In this document: positions 22,244 through 32,006 of the stretch, in pieces
How positions within the stretch are numbered: the first letter of the stretch is position 1
Layout: every line of letters starts with the position of its first letter
Source of the DNA: Leptodontidium sp. MPI-SDFR-AT-0119
Taxonomy: Eukaryota > Ascomycota > Leotiomycetes > Helotiales > Leptodontidiaceae
Length of the DNA: 64,000 nucleotides
Direction: 5' to 3'
Assembly (NCBI GenBank): GCA_020726505.1
Contig: JAHLEZ010000007.1
Coordinates: 2,790,001-2,854,000, forward strand
The notes under the pieces: model-generated
Told to the model about the DNA's origin: nothing
The model's input: only the letters and a program-made list of their open reading frames with translations
Database searches by the model: none
Position numbers and translations under genes: made by a program

Positions 22244-23994
22244 CTAGAGCTCGGACTTGAAGCCGACGAGTAGAGGCGGTGGCTTGCGCGCGGGCATATT
22301 TGCATCCCACGCACTCATGGCTTGCAAGATCTTGCTTTCCATTCCCGCTCTACTCACGAAAACGGCACCATACGCTCTCCCATTATAGTCATCCGCATAG
22401 CCAAGAGGCACGACCCCACAAGGATACCCAGCTGCAGCTGCAATGGTAACAATACGCCCATCAAGTGGTCCCAAGAGTAGGTCTGTATTTGTTTCCTCGA
22501 AGATGCGATCAAATCCGTTCTCCTTTGCGGTGGTGCGAATAAAAGACATGATTTTGCTTTTCGTATCCTCTGTCATGTCGTTTGAGAGAGTGTTCTCCAA
22601 TTGCTGCTGTCCGGAATAACCTGTTGAATAATCAGCATCGGTCTAAGAAACAGAAAATTTCACTTGCCTTGTGGGAGTGCTTGATCAGCATGGTCTTTGT
22701 TGAACTTGACAAGCTCCTCCACTGTTCTGACTTCGGCTTCCTCGTATCCTGCGAGGAAACCGCCAATTGATGACTTGAGGTCTTTTCCCCACACCAACGA
22801 AAGCGCATCTTTTCCTTCCCATACTAATTCATTCACTTGTGGGAGCACAACATCCTCCACAACCACACCTCCAGCGTCTCGGATGGTTTTGACCGCCGCA
22901 GCTATGTCGGAGTCTTGTTTTTGCTTTACCGTCTCAACGTATTCACAGACCCCAGGTCCAAGGTTCCATACCTTAGGATCGACAGCCGCAATTCTCAGCC
23001 CGTGCCATGATTTTGTCATGGACGATGAGAAGTCCTGTTCCAGCAACATGCCGGTAAGCATAGCCAGGTCTTCAGCACTCTTCGCCATTCCGCCGAGGCT
23101 GTCTGTAAAGGGCGAAGTGGGAGAGGTCCTGCTAGTATCAACAGCTCCGACCGTGACCTTCAGACCATACAATGATGCTCTGCCCGCTGGTTGGGTAACC
23201 GAACCATTAGTCTCTGTGCCCAAAGTGAGAGGCGCAAATCCAGCAGCAACTCCCACGGCAGATCCGGCAGAAGATCCACAGGGAGCGCTGTGGCCTAGGG
23301 ATTTGTCGCCAACAACGAAGCCCCCCTCAACATATGGTGTTTGTGTTTGCCCTCCCGCGGCCGACCAGCCAGTCCTCAAGCCAAACCCCTTTGCAGCTAC
23401 CCATTCCTAAATGTCAGAGTGAGTTCGAGCTTTACAAGTAGCACGGTGTTCCTTACCGACAGGTTGGCCTTCGCAATGATGATCAAGCCGGCTTTCAAAA
23501 GTCGGTCCACCACAGGCGCATTGGGGGCTTTGGTACCCGCAGGGCGATGCGCCACAAGTCGTATCCATTCCCAGTCTCCAGTCCGTCATGATGTTGTCCT
23601 TCAAGATGATGGGGATTCCATGGAGAGGGCCTCTCGTTTTGCCGTCTGCTCTTTCTGCATCGAGAGTTTTGGCGTACTGAGAGAGCAGGTCGTGCGGAGC
23701 CGTTTGAATAATGGCATTGAGCCCGAGGCCCTTTTTGTTGTGCCTCTGAATCTGCGCGAGATATATATCTACTAAGTCTTCAGTTGTGACAGACCCGGCG
23801 CTAAGATGGTGCTGCCGAAGTTGCGCGGTGGCCGTCAAAGGATCAATTGCGCTCTTGTTTGACTGGAACTGGCCAGCTGGCTGGCTCAACATCGAATGGG
23901 TTTCCATCTTGGCAGGTTGTACTTTATCTTTCTTCGCTCGCGATATCCAGGCAAAGAAGAACACAAAACGTTGACAGAGAGCGAGATTCATCAA
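22244..23994 (-). CDS. Amidase-signature hydrolase, with an apparent frameshift
   Basis: Three exons: 23457-23994, 22668-23406 and 22244-22620. Intron 1 (23407-23456) is GT-AG; intron 2 (22621-22667) uses a GC-AG pair (GCAAGT donor) and keeps frame. The protein carries the amidase triad: catalytic Lys in IPIILKDN (about residue 132 from the first Met) and the Ser pair in PCGSSAGSAVGVAAG, followed by LGTETNGSV. These enzymes hydrolyse amide bonds, and the substrate cannot be told. Either ATG 23994 or ATG 23907 could start it; the longer start adds a hydrophobic FVFFFAW stretch. Between DTTCGA and GTKAPNAPVVDRLL (about 23533-23550) the frame must shift by one base, so the gene is either recently broken or contains a sequence error. 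It is a paralogue of the interrupted amidase at 3314-17822, in the opposite orientation. Confidence 0.82.
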
Positions 23995-24475
23995 AAGCTA
24001 TAGCCTCCGGACAGCACAGCCCACCAAGATGCAAAGCCCACCCCGCCATGCTATGCGTGTGCTCGCAGGGCTGTCGTGCAGCTGGAATTGGACTACTTGC
24101 CGAGACAAATGATGGGTTAATGCTAAATTGTCCTTTGGGAGGGCGTCGAAGGTCGAGAAATATGGTGGGAATCTCAGTGTCATAGAAGTAACCAGTCGGC
24201 GGCTCTTAGTTCGCGATTAATCTTGTCGGATCATCGTACTGTCACGATTCCAGGAATCACGTGTGTCTTGGCCCTGAGGCTCGGCAGCCCTGCTGCACAG
24301 AGAAGCCAGGACAGAGATTCCCTCTCTGCTCGTCTTTTCCTCATGCACTGCGGAGGTAGGTAGTGACCACGTCGACGCGACACGTACACGGCCTAAAGAA
24401 GGCAGAGCCGTTGATGCCGGGGCTCTTGCACTGCGAGTGAGCCGTCAAGCAGCGATGACGATGGTGGTTTGAGCG

Positions 24476-24671
24476 ATACGATCCCGAACTCGGCAGCGAC
24501 GGCGACGGACGTTCGAGCGAGGCCCATGGGATCCTATAGACAAGCAGCGCTTGCTGGCGTACAAGAAGAAGTGCAAGTCGTGGAAGTGGATCTTCCGCCA
24601 GTTCCCAGACAGGACTCAGGCTGCAGTACGCACACGTTTGACTATCGTACAGGCCAGAGGCGAGTAGGCTT
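24476..24671 (+). pseudogene. Myb/SANT-like domain segment (copy 1)
   Basis: One plus frame with no clear ATG reads GPWDPIDKQRLLAYKKKCKS, WKWIFRQFPDRTQAAVRTR, ending ARGE and a stop. This is the fungal Myb/SANT-like pattern (Trp, then KxxGxSWxxI, then FPxRTxxAVRTR), a DNA-binding fold. It could be an exon of a gene whose first exon lies near 24360-24470, or a domain fragment. Copy 2 is inside 24789-25475, and a degraded copy 3 is at 25608-25725. Confidence 0.5.
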
Positions 24672-24788
24672 CTTCGCGCAGGTGGACAGGCGGCTCTTGG
24701 GGCGCAGGTCCATCTTAGGCATTTAGCAACTCCGATCAGTGACGAGCACCGCTACGGGTCACGAGCCTCTCAAGGAGTCCACCAAGAC

Positions 24789-25475
24789 ATGCATACAGAG
24801 ATCAGCAGCGAGACCCACCATTCCGCGAACACCGGTGACAATTATAACATATGCGATACAACTGACGAAGACCCACGACCTGCTAAGCGACGAAAGCCAC
24901 GCTCAGCACCTACCGTGACTACACCTCTCCACCTCCGTCAGTCTCGCCCCCGCGTGTCGCATTCCGCCACCAGCGTCGAGATTGATGACGCGCGGCCCCG
25001 AGCTGATTGCGGATATCGCTCGACCTTGGTCGACGACGAGCACCATTATACTCCACGAACCTCTCGAAGTCCCCCGGCTCCCGCAAAGTCAGCACCAGTT
25101 GCAGAGTATCAGAGTGGCCCTTCCAGGTTTCTTCAAGCGTACCAGGATCGACAAAGAGACAGCGTAGAATCTCGTGTTCTAATTATCATATGTCACGAAG
25201 CACCTCCATCTTCCTGTCCTTCCGAAGCGTTAGGCATTCGTTCTAATAAGGAGGCGTCCGCAGAGGTTGGAACCTCTCACAGCGCTGTGGCACATTCCGA
25301 GGCGCGGCCAGCAACATTGCGGCCTAAGAGAAAACGTGTCCCATGGGAATCAGAAGAGAATGAGACGATACTCAAGATGAAGAAAGAGGGATACTCATGG
25401 GAAGAGATTCATCATGCCCTCCCTGACCGAACTCCAGGGGCAATCCAGGTGCAGAGTACTCCACGAAACTCGTAA
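24789..25475 (+). CDS. Hypothetical protein with C-terminal Myb/SANT-like domain
   Basis: This single frame of 228 aa begins with an ATG at 24789. The N-terminal 180 residues are polar and low in complexity (Ser, Arg and Pro rich, with a KRRKPR basic patch). The C-terminus, residues about 185-222, reads VPWESEENETILKMKKEGYS then WEEIHHALPDRTPGAIQ. This is the Myb/SANT-like DNA-binding domain of many fungal proteins, which normally ends with a short YSTKL stretch. Here the bases for YSTKL are present but one base out of frame (25452-25480), so the last residues VQSTPRNS may result from a one-base indel. It is probably a nuclear DNA-binding protein or a relic of one. Confidence 0.5.
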   Translation: MHTEISSETHHSANTGDNYNICDTTDEDPRPAKRRKPRSAPTVTTPLHLRQSRPRVSHSATSVEIDDARPRADCGYRSTLVDDEHHYTPRTSRSPPAPAKSAPVAEYQSGPSRFLQAYQDRQRDSVESRVLIIICHEAPPSSCPSEALGIRSNKEASAEVGTSHSAVAHSEARPATLRPKRKRVPWESEENETILKMKKEGYSWEEIHHALPDRTPGAIQVQSTPRNS

Positions 25476-25607
25476 AATAGCCACGGAGGAAGTGATGGCC
25501 CAAACTCCTGGCAATTTCCATTGACTAGTAACACCTTGGACACTGTCTCTTCTCTGCTACACCTGCAATAGCAACATCCTCAGCAGGGTAACAACTTCAA
25601 TAGGAGA

Positions 25608-25725
25608 ATGGATCTTCGCCAAGTCCCCAGGCAGGATTCAGCCCGCAATACGTACACGCGGGGGAATATGGACCGTCCCAGACGCGATTAGGCTTCCCAC
25701 GCAGGTAGACAGGTAGCTGCTCGAG
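25608..25725 (+). repeat. Diverged duplicate of the 24588-24710 Myb-domain segment
   Basis: GGATCTTC, GCAGGATTCAG, ACGTACACGCG, TAGGCTTC and CGCAGGTAGACAGG occur in the same order and spacing as in 24588-24710 (GGATCTTC, ACAGGACTCAG, ACGCACACGTT, TAGGCTTC, CGCAGGTGGACAGG). Many differences are transitions. No long frame remains. Confidence 0.6.
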
Positions 25726-25984
25726 CCTACTGGGATGAAATGTCTGAATGGAATCTTGTCCTTCTGTCGGGCAGTCCCGACTCGGGAGCAAATACAGTCG
25801 GGGGAAGCGGCGTTCAAGGCGAGGGGGGATGGGGGTGAATCGGATGCGTGGGGTGAAACAGACTTCGAGATCGCACCGTTTCTTTTGTCTATTAGTCTGC
25901 TAAGGACTTCTTGACCAATATGGCTGTTGAAATTGGTTTTCCTTCTGGGATGGCCGGTACTCACTATGCTATCTTCTCACGGTC

Positions 25985-26600
25985 ACTTTAAGTTATGTCC
26001 TTGGCACTACGGCGTGATGTCTATTGCTTAAGGGCTCCCGGCATCACAATCGGCCAGGTCAAGCAGCCCGATTCAGATCCCCTCTCCGCCGTCCGGTACT
26101 CTTGTCTTTACTGGGTAGATTATCTCCTTAAATGTCAAAGTATAGAAGACACAATCAGAGACCTCAAGGGCAGTGACCAGGTTTATAGCTTCCTTTGCCA
26201 GTACTTCTTATACTGGCTTGAGGCGCTAAGCCTATTGAACAGTATGTCAGAAGGCATAGTTATGATTCAAAAGCTCGAGGATCTTGAGGTACGTTTTTAG
26301 ATAGCCTTATCCTTATCGGATTATCCTAATGTGAATAAGTTCAGTATAAGTCCTGGTTTAAGTGCGTTTATACACGATGCTAGGCGCTTTGCCGTATCTA
26401 CCCGATCAATTATTGAACAAGCGCCTCTTCAAGCGTATTGTTCAGCTCTTGTTTTCGCACCAGAGAAGAGCATTTTCCCACTTGTTCCATCGTTCACACC
26501 GAGCACCAAATCATCGCCGAGCTCTCCAGATTTTACAAAAACCCATCTTCGACCGTCTCATTATCATACATCGATCGTTCTCTCAGCCACCTAGTCGTGC
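25985..26600 (+). pseudogene. Relic of a NACHT-WD40 (NWD-type STAND) protein, linker region
   Basis: The frame from 25995 reads SLALRRDVYCLRAPGI, DPLSAVRYSCLYWVDYLL, VYSFLCQYFLYWLEALSLL and SEGIVMIQKLEDLE. A GTACGT donor near 26289 and an acceptor near 26339 remove about 50 bp, after which it reads SPGLSAFIHDARRF, IIEQAPLQAYCSALVFAPEKSI. These phrases are diagnostic of the region between the NACHT module and the WD40 repeats in fungal NWD proteins. Neither the upstream NACHT nor the downstream WD40 repeats are present. The relic stops where the GT8-like gene's 3' end begins at 26591. Confidence 0.75.
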
Positions 26601-27877
26601 GGAGCAAACAACTCATGTGTAGTGAGCAGCCGTGAAACCTCCGCCTCGGGAAACTCGCACTTCTTCACTGCTTCCAGACTATTCGCCCTCGCAGCATCCT
26701 TCAGACAGCCCCAGTATCCGTAATCGAATCGCAGATGCAGTCTCTTCTCATCCACCGACCAAGGCTTCGTCGCACCAGTGAAATGAACACTGCGTATCGG
26801 AACCACGTTCGCAGCCGAGCACGCAAAGTTCCAAGGCCAAACCGAATTGTACAACGGCATTAATGCGCATTCAAACTCTGGTCTAATTCCCTTCGCTGGT
26901 CCCTGGTATCCACACAGGCAATTCAGCAGCTCTTGCTCAGACTGATCCCAGTGCCCGGAAACGCATGAGGATCCTGGGTCGTAGATCGCCTCGAGAGCGG
27001 ATATGTGGAAGTACCGCGATGGACGGAGTAGGATCATGCCCCCGTTCATACGAAACCTGTCGCCGCAGTTGTGGAACTGGTCGGGTGCCCCAGTGATGGT
27101 GTGCCGGGGATCTGCATCGTTGAAGATCAGATGTAGGTCTGTGACGGCGATGGAATCGGCGTCCATGAGGAGGATTCGTGGATAGGCATCAAAAGCCCAT
27201 GAGTGTACTTTGTTCAGAGCAATGATCCAGCCAGGTTGAGATTGCATGAACTCGGGCTTCTCAATCCCCCTCAGAGCATTGAATCGGACAGGCACCACAT
27301 CGTTCAGAGCCGGCCTTGAATCCAGAAGAGCGCAATCTTTTGGCGTTTTGAAAGGATTCTCTCGAGCTGGCCATTTGTACATCTCTTCGATCGATTTCAA
27401 CTCCGGATCCATATATGTAACATGGACACATGTTTTGTTGGCCAACTCCTCGGGCTGATTGAGTACATTGCGCACAATGGAACCGTAGAGGGCGAGGACA
27501 CCCGTACAATGACCATCAGGTGTAACGTGGATCACGATTGGATATTCGCATCCCTCGAATCCAGCTGATTTCGGCGTGGGCGCGCTGGGTCGGACGTGGA
27601 CATGTCTTCCCACACCTCCCGAGCCCTTTTCGGTACCATGGTCGTATCCTGAATCAACTGCTGGCTCTGGCTCCTTTGGCTGCTCCTTGGGTTTTCCTAC
27701 AGCCTTCTCTTCTTTATGATCAGAAGTTCCGGAATGAAGTAACTCCTGAACTTTACCCCCGACTTTTGTTACGAGAGCGCTCTCGGACACTTTGGTGTAG
27801 TGCGCTGTCAGCAGCAGGGCGAGAACGAGTGTGGTGATCAGTCCGAGGACTATCATACGGCGTGGTGGAGGACCCAT
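26591..27877 (-). CDS. GT8-like glycosyltransferase, type II membrane protein
   Basis: This intact single exon encodes 428 aa. An N-terminal membrane anchor spans about residues 8-26, preceded by PPRR, as expected for a Golgi type II protein. A low-complexity stem with many Lys, Glu and Pro runs to about residue 105. The catalytic domain has PRILLMDADSIAV (DxD at 239-241), FRMNGGMILLRPS (275-287) and a late HFTGATKPW, a layout like that of glycogenin and other family-8 glycosyltransferases. It probably transfers a sugar from a nucleotide sugar onto glycans in the Golgi; donor and acceptor are unknown. The ATG is the first in the frame and its upstream region (27878-28900) is long and shared with no gene on the other strand. 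Confidence 0.85.
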   Translation of the reverse strand: MGPPPRRMIVLGLITTLVLALLLTAHYTKVSESALVTKVGGKVQELLHSGTSDHKEEKAVGKPKEQPKEPEPAVDSGYDHGTEKGSGGVGRHVHVRPSAPTPKSAGFEGCEYPIVIHVTPDGHCTGVLALYGSIVRNVLNQPEELANKTCVHVTYMDPELKSIEEMYKWPARENPFKTPKDCALLDSRPALNDVVPVRFNALRGIEKPEFMQSQPGWIIALNKVHSWAFDAYPRILLMDADSIAVTDLHLIFNDADPRHTITGAPDQFHNCGDRFRMNGGMILLRPSRYFHISALEAIYDPGSSCVSGHWDQSEQELLNCLCGYQGPAKGIRPEFECALMPLYNSVWPWNFACSAANVVPIRSVHFTGATKPWSVDEKRLHLRFDYGYWGCLKDAARANSLEAVKKCEFPEAEVSRLLTTHELFAPHD

Positions 27878-28950
27878 CGCTGCCGATAGAAGGCTACGAA
27901 ATTCGATGTCCTAGGAAGGCAAGCAAACAAGAATTACGAAAATGTTCAAAGTCCCAAGTGCGAATTGCGACTTGTGAATTGCAAAATGCGAAATGCGAAA
28001 ATTGCGACGGGTGAAGGAGAGCGACAATGAGTGCGAAACCTGTAGGAGTAGATCAAAACGGAGAATGGCAATGCATGGCGTGAAAAGTTGGACACGAAGA
28101 TATTGGTCGAGTTAGTGGGAGGGACAGCAAACAAACGGAGGATCCAAGGACGGAGATGCATGCTGATGAAGGGTGCTAAAGATACTTACAGCAAGGAAAT
28201 GTAAGGCACAAGCATTGGCACAGGCATTGGCACAGGCAGGAGGTCGGACGAAAGAGGAATCTTACGGTAGGGAGGGATCTCCAATTTAAAGTTCTTTCGG
28301 TACCACGCAATAGACGGATTTGATAGGCTTGATGTCAGGCCATGTTGTACAAGAGGGATAAGATAAGTACCTGCAGGTTGGGCTTGGTTGGTATCACGAG
28401 AAAGCCTCAAAAAAAAAAGGGGGGGGGGCTCTCTATCGTCAAATTCGAAGTCAGAGAATTGTATACAAGTCAAATTACGCCTCTTCCTGGACCGGAATAC
28501 GGGATGAAAGCGATTGAGATTGTGGGGCTCTTGGATTGCCGCAGCCCATGGCAACCTTCTTCGTCGTCGCACGTTTGTTTTTCGTATAGATTGATTGGGT
28601 CTAGAGCGGGTATGATTGGACTACGCCGTGTTCGTGCTGTGCTTGGCCACTTGGTAGTTGTGCTGCGCTACCAGCTTGCCTGTCATATTTCAAGATACGT
28701 GCCACGATGTTATCCGGAAAAGGGGCTGAGTGAGACTGCCAAGCTGGTCTGGATTGTTGTTGAGAGGCCATTGATCCAACCGGGTCCAGCCGACTATTTT
28801 CAACTGTCTATGTATTTCCAACACCACAGCGCACATCAGATTGTCCCTTGTGCCAGATCCTCATCTAGTCTCCTATGAAACTTCCCTCCCGGATGGAAGC
28901 TTTCTAAGCTCTTGCGGCACGAAGCATCACGGAAGACACGGTGCCGTGTG
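27878..28950. other. Upstream region of the GT8-like gene
   Basis: Normal composition with no supported gene. It contains repeats of a GCGAAATGCGAA-like motif near 27957-28008, two GGCACAGGCATT copies near 28214-28237, and an A9-G9 homopolymer junction at about 28411-28429. These may lie in the promoter or 5' leader of the minus-strand gene. Confidence 0.5.
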
Positions 28951-28954
28951 TCAA

Positions 28955-29030
28955 ATAAATAAAATAGAATAGAATAGAATAACACGTGATTATTCTATTC
29001 TATTTAATTAATATTAGGTTATTATTCTAT
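28955..29030. repeat. AATAG-repeat palindrome centred on CACGTG
   Basis: Repeated AATAG units run into ACACGTGA and then into repeated CTATT units. This gives a palindrome of about 45 bp at 28964-29010, with another TTATTCTATTCTA echo at 29021-29034. It marks the left edge of an AT-rich transposon block. Confidence 0.6.
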
Positions 29031-29273
29031 TCTAGTTGAATAACGTTGAATAGTTGTTGAATAAGAGGCAAGTTAGTTAATTAGAGCTACTCGCTTAATT
29101 TAAGGTTCGAGAAATACAACAGCTTTACTTGATTTAGAAAGGTTTCTGCACTTAAAGCTTATTAAGCGAAGCTCGCCATAAATAACCTTTGAGGATCGAT
29201 TCGTAAAATCTTACTTCTTTTAGCTTTATTAATTATAAATTAACCGATTAGTTATTAATACGTTCAATTATAT

Positions 29274-29492
29274 TGTTACGACCTCCGATGCGCCTCGTAT
29301 TCTAACCGACACGGCTCGTAGCATCGGCGAGGAATGCGACGGCGCTAGGCCTAATTGAGAGGACTAAGTGTCGAGCATGCGACATGTTGATGTGAATGGC
29401 GCTCGACTACGCTAGGCCTTATTAGGAGAGCCCCCCGTGTATTTATACTTGAGCTCTCTCTTATAGAGAGCTTTCCTTTTCTCCTTGATTTT
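29274..29492 (+). repeat. Truncated LTR (family B), plus orientation
   Basis: It starts TGTTACGACCTCCGATGCGC and matches the first 219 bp of the 302-bp LTR at 37738-38039. It is directly abutted by a full copy in the opposite orientation. Confidence 0.85.
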
Positions 29493-29794
29493 TGTTACGG
29501 CTGGCAAGAGGTTGATACGGCGAGTAGACTCTAGCTTTGTATTTGGGCCTCAAGCTACGCTCAGAATCGAGAAGAAAAGACAAGGAGGAAAGGAGAGCTC
29601 TCCGTAAGGGAGAGCTCGAGTATAAATACACGAAGGACCCTCCTAATAGGGCCTAGCGCAGTCGGGGGCCATTCACATCCACATGTCGCATGCTCGCCAC
29701 CCGGTCTTCCCTATTAGGCTTAGCGCCGTCGCATAGCCAGCGATGCCACGAGCCCGTGTCGGTTAGAATACGAGGCGCATCGTAGGTCGTAACA
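29493..29794 (-). repeat. Full LTR (family B), minus orientation
   Basis: On the minus strand it begins TGTTACGACCTACGATGCGC and ends CAGCCGTAACA, 302 bp, the same length as the copy at 37738-38039. With the truncated copy at 29274-29492 it makes an inverted repeat with 219-bp arms around an 83-bp spacer. No target duplication was seen. Confidence 0.87.
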
Positions 29795-30295
29795 TAGAGT
29801 GCATCTGGTAGTGATAGATTTAGAAAGGTGTGGGACGGGCCTGACTTTTTCGTGTAGTAGATATTAATTTACGTATTATTCTTAGTATAAGGCGCATAAA
29901 AGAACGAGTCATAAGCAACCTAAGGTCTTTTCCCTACTTACGACTTAACTTACGAGTTACTTAATACTAAGGTAAATTACTTGATAAGTAATATTAAGTA
30001 CTTATTTACGTTAAGTTATGCAATTATATAAAGGCTTTTTTTAAAATAAAAAAAAACTTTTTATATTTTTTATTTTTTATTATAATAAATTTATTTTACT
30101 TTAAAATATGATAATAGGTGTTAACCACCACACTTTCGCTCTTATCGCGAAAGTTGGAGAAAGCGAGTTATCTCCGCCCAAATTAGCTTAAAAAAAGCTC
30201 AAAACTAACGCGATTTATTGATTTCTAAGAGTTATAACTCAACGCTATAATAATTAAATTTAATAAAAAATAGATGTATTAATAGCGCATACATT
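29795..30295. other. AT-rich block
   Basis: This is AT-rich, TpA-rich sequence with a poly-A/T stretch at about 30030-30080. No coding frame survives. Confidence 0.5.
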
Positions 30296-30840
30296 GAGCC
30301 AAAAGATCGCCAAACTTCTTCGTGGTCGAGTGGTTTACCTTCTCAACAACTGCAGTGGGGACTTCCGGTGTTTTCATTGCAGCTCGAACTTCGGGGTTCT
30401 CCAATCTCTATCTCCTTCAACTTGCCGAAGTGATCAACTGGACTTTCACAAGCGATTAGACTGCCATTCCCATCAACTCGCGATACTTAGGAACTGGGCC
30501 TTGGGTTGAGCATTTGACAGTCCGGCGCCGCCCGCGTAAGAGGGCTACTACCAGGTTAATTTGCAATAGGATTGGCCTCCTTAATGACTATCGGGCTGCT
30601 GTCTGCTTTTTCTTCGAGGGGTTGGCGACATCTGCGGTGGGCTCCCTGGATGAAAGGCAGGCCGTTCAAGACCAGGAAAAATAGCAGTTACGGGCGTTTT
30701 CCTCAACATTTGCTAGCAGAGACAATCGTCTTAGTCGGATAGTCCAGTTCCATGGCAAGACATGCACGGCGATTATTAAGCAACTCATCGACAGCCCGGC
30801 TGTCCTTTGTTATAGTATCGTGGATAGTATAAGTAAATAG
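30296..30840. other. GC-balanced island, probable gene relic, unassigned
   Basis: Unlike its AT-rich surroundings, this stretch has normal composition. The minus strand has short coding-like phrases (GPVPKYRELMGMAV, ENPEVRAAMKTPEVPTAVVE) separated by stops. I do not recognise the family. It could be a decayed gene isolated by transposon insertions. Confidence 0.35.
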
Positions 30841-31024
30841 CGAGGCTAGCGAAATTACCGATCAGTGAAGCAACCTTTTCCTAAGAGATACAAAACCCAC
30901 TTTAACACAACAACGACTCAAAGGTAATAACATAAACTACAAGAGATAGGTTGTCGCTATCAGTGTGACAAATTTCTACTCTACTACTCGAGTATGACGC
31001 TTGCTCATAAAGACAGCAATCACG

Positions 31025-31242
31025 TGTGACAGCGGCCTCACATATTAATACACGATATATAAGATAACAGGAGTTCCTTAGAATCTATAACTAGGTAAGA
31101 AAGAAGGTATAGAGAGAAGAGCTCTATATACAAAGGGGGAGCGCCATAGGTTTAATTAATCTCGGGCCAATTAATCTCCGTAAAGCTCGGTTAATTAGCT
31201 AGTATACCGGAAATGAGGCTCTGGGCGCCCCTAACCGTTACA
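31025..31242 (+). repeat. Possible solo LTR
   Basis: The segment begins TGTGACAGCGG and ends CTAACCGTTACA, 218 bp, with a TATATAAG-like box at about 31059. The flanks (TCACG and TCGAG) are not a clean duplication, so the assignment is tentative. The CTACTCTACTACTCGAGTA on its left and TACTTGAGTAGTAGAGTA on its right suggest it landed in the GAGTA repeat element. Confidence 0.4.
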
Positions 31243-31250
31243 TCGAGTAT

Positions 31251-31960
31251 CTACTTGAGTAGTAGAGTAGAGTAGAGTAGAATTAGAGTAGTTATTTTTG
31301 ACTACTCTAGAGTAGTAGAGTAGTAGAGTTATTTTAAAAGGACGTTTAAATTTTAATATAAATATTAAATTATTATTATAAACTAGGCTACTAGTAATAG
31401 TAATTAATCAAATAGTTTTACTTATAAAGTGCTTAGTTATAAAGTTATTAAATACTATACTTGAGTAAGCGCTAACACTAGAAGTTTAAACGAGATAAGC
31501 CGCGATTAAGCTACTTTAAGCAAAGCTCCCGTAGTCTTATTTAAGTTAAATTTAAAAAGAAGTAATACTTGGTGTAAATGATAATTCTATTATACGAGGG
31601 ATTTCTAAGTCTATATAACTACTCTAGTTAATCACGTGTATATTCGCTTGTATAGCTTAATTACGTATTAGCTTGCGAGCTCCAAATCTCTTACCGGAAA
31701 CTAGAGCTTCCAATGTTTAAAACACGGAAGCTAAGGCTTCCGATAACCATTGTTTTAGCCTAAAATAATCTCTTACTGGAAGCCGAGGCTTTGATACACG
31801 GAGGCCGGAGCTTTATGTAGGTTACTAGGTTTATGTGCGAGCTACCGAGTAATAATATAATCTTATAAGATTTTAGTTCCATGGCTACTACTCGAGTACT
31901 ACTCTAGAGTAGTAGAGTAGAGTAGAGTAGAGTAGAGTAGAGTAGAGTTAGAGTAGTATA
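31251..31960. repeat. AT-rich element bordered by GAGTA pentanucleotide arrays
   Basis: The left array (about 31255-31330) and right array (about 31886-31956) are built from AGAGT/GAGTA units and contain ACTACTCTAGAGTAGTAGAGTAG. Between them lies about 550 bp of AT-rich sequence with repeated ACGGAAGC/GCTTCCG-type motifs at 31680-31810. The array ends can pair with each other, so this may be a non-autonomous element with simple-repeat termini. Confidence 0.5.
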
Positions 31961-32006
31961 ATATTTAAACTGGTTAAAAGGCTGTTCCTGTGTTTACAAC
32001 AATCTT

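Noticed and set aside
22697..23410. 237-aa plus-strand open frame
   Set aside because: It is the antisense shadow of amidase exon 2 (22668-23406).
28342..28878. 178-aa plus-strand open frame
   Set aside because: It spans the A/G homopolymer and overlaps another open frame on the minus strand, with no domain or codon pattern. It is taken as chance in the promoter region.
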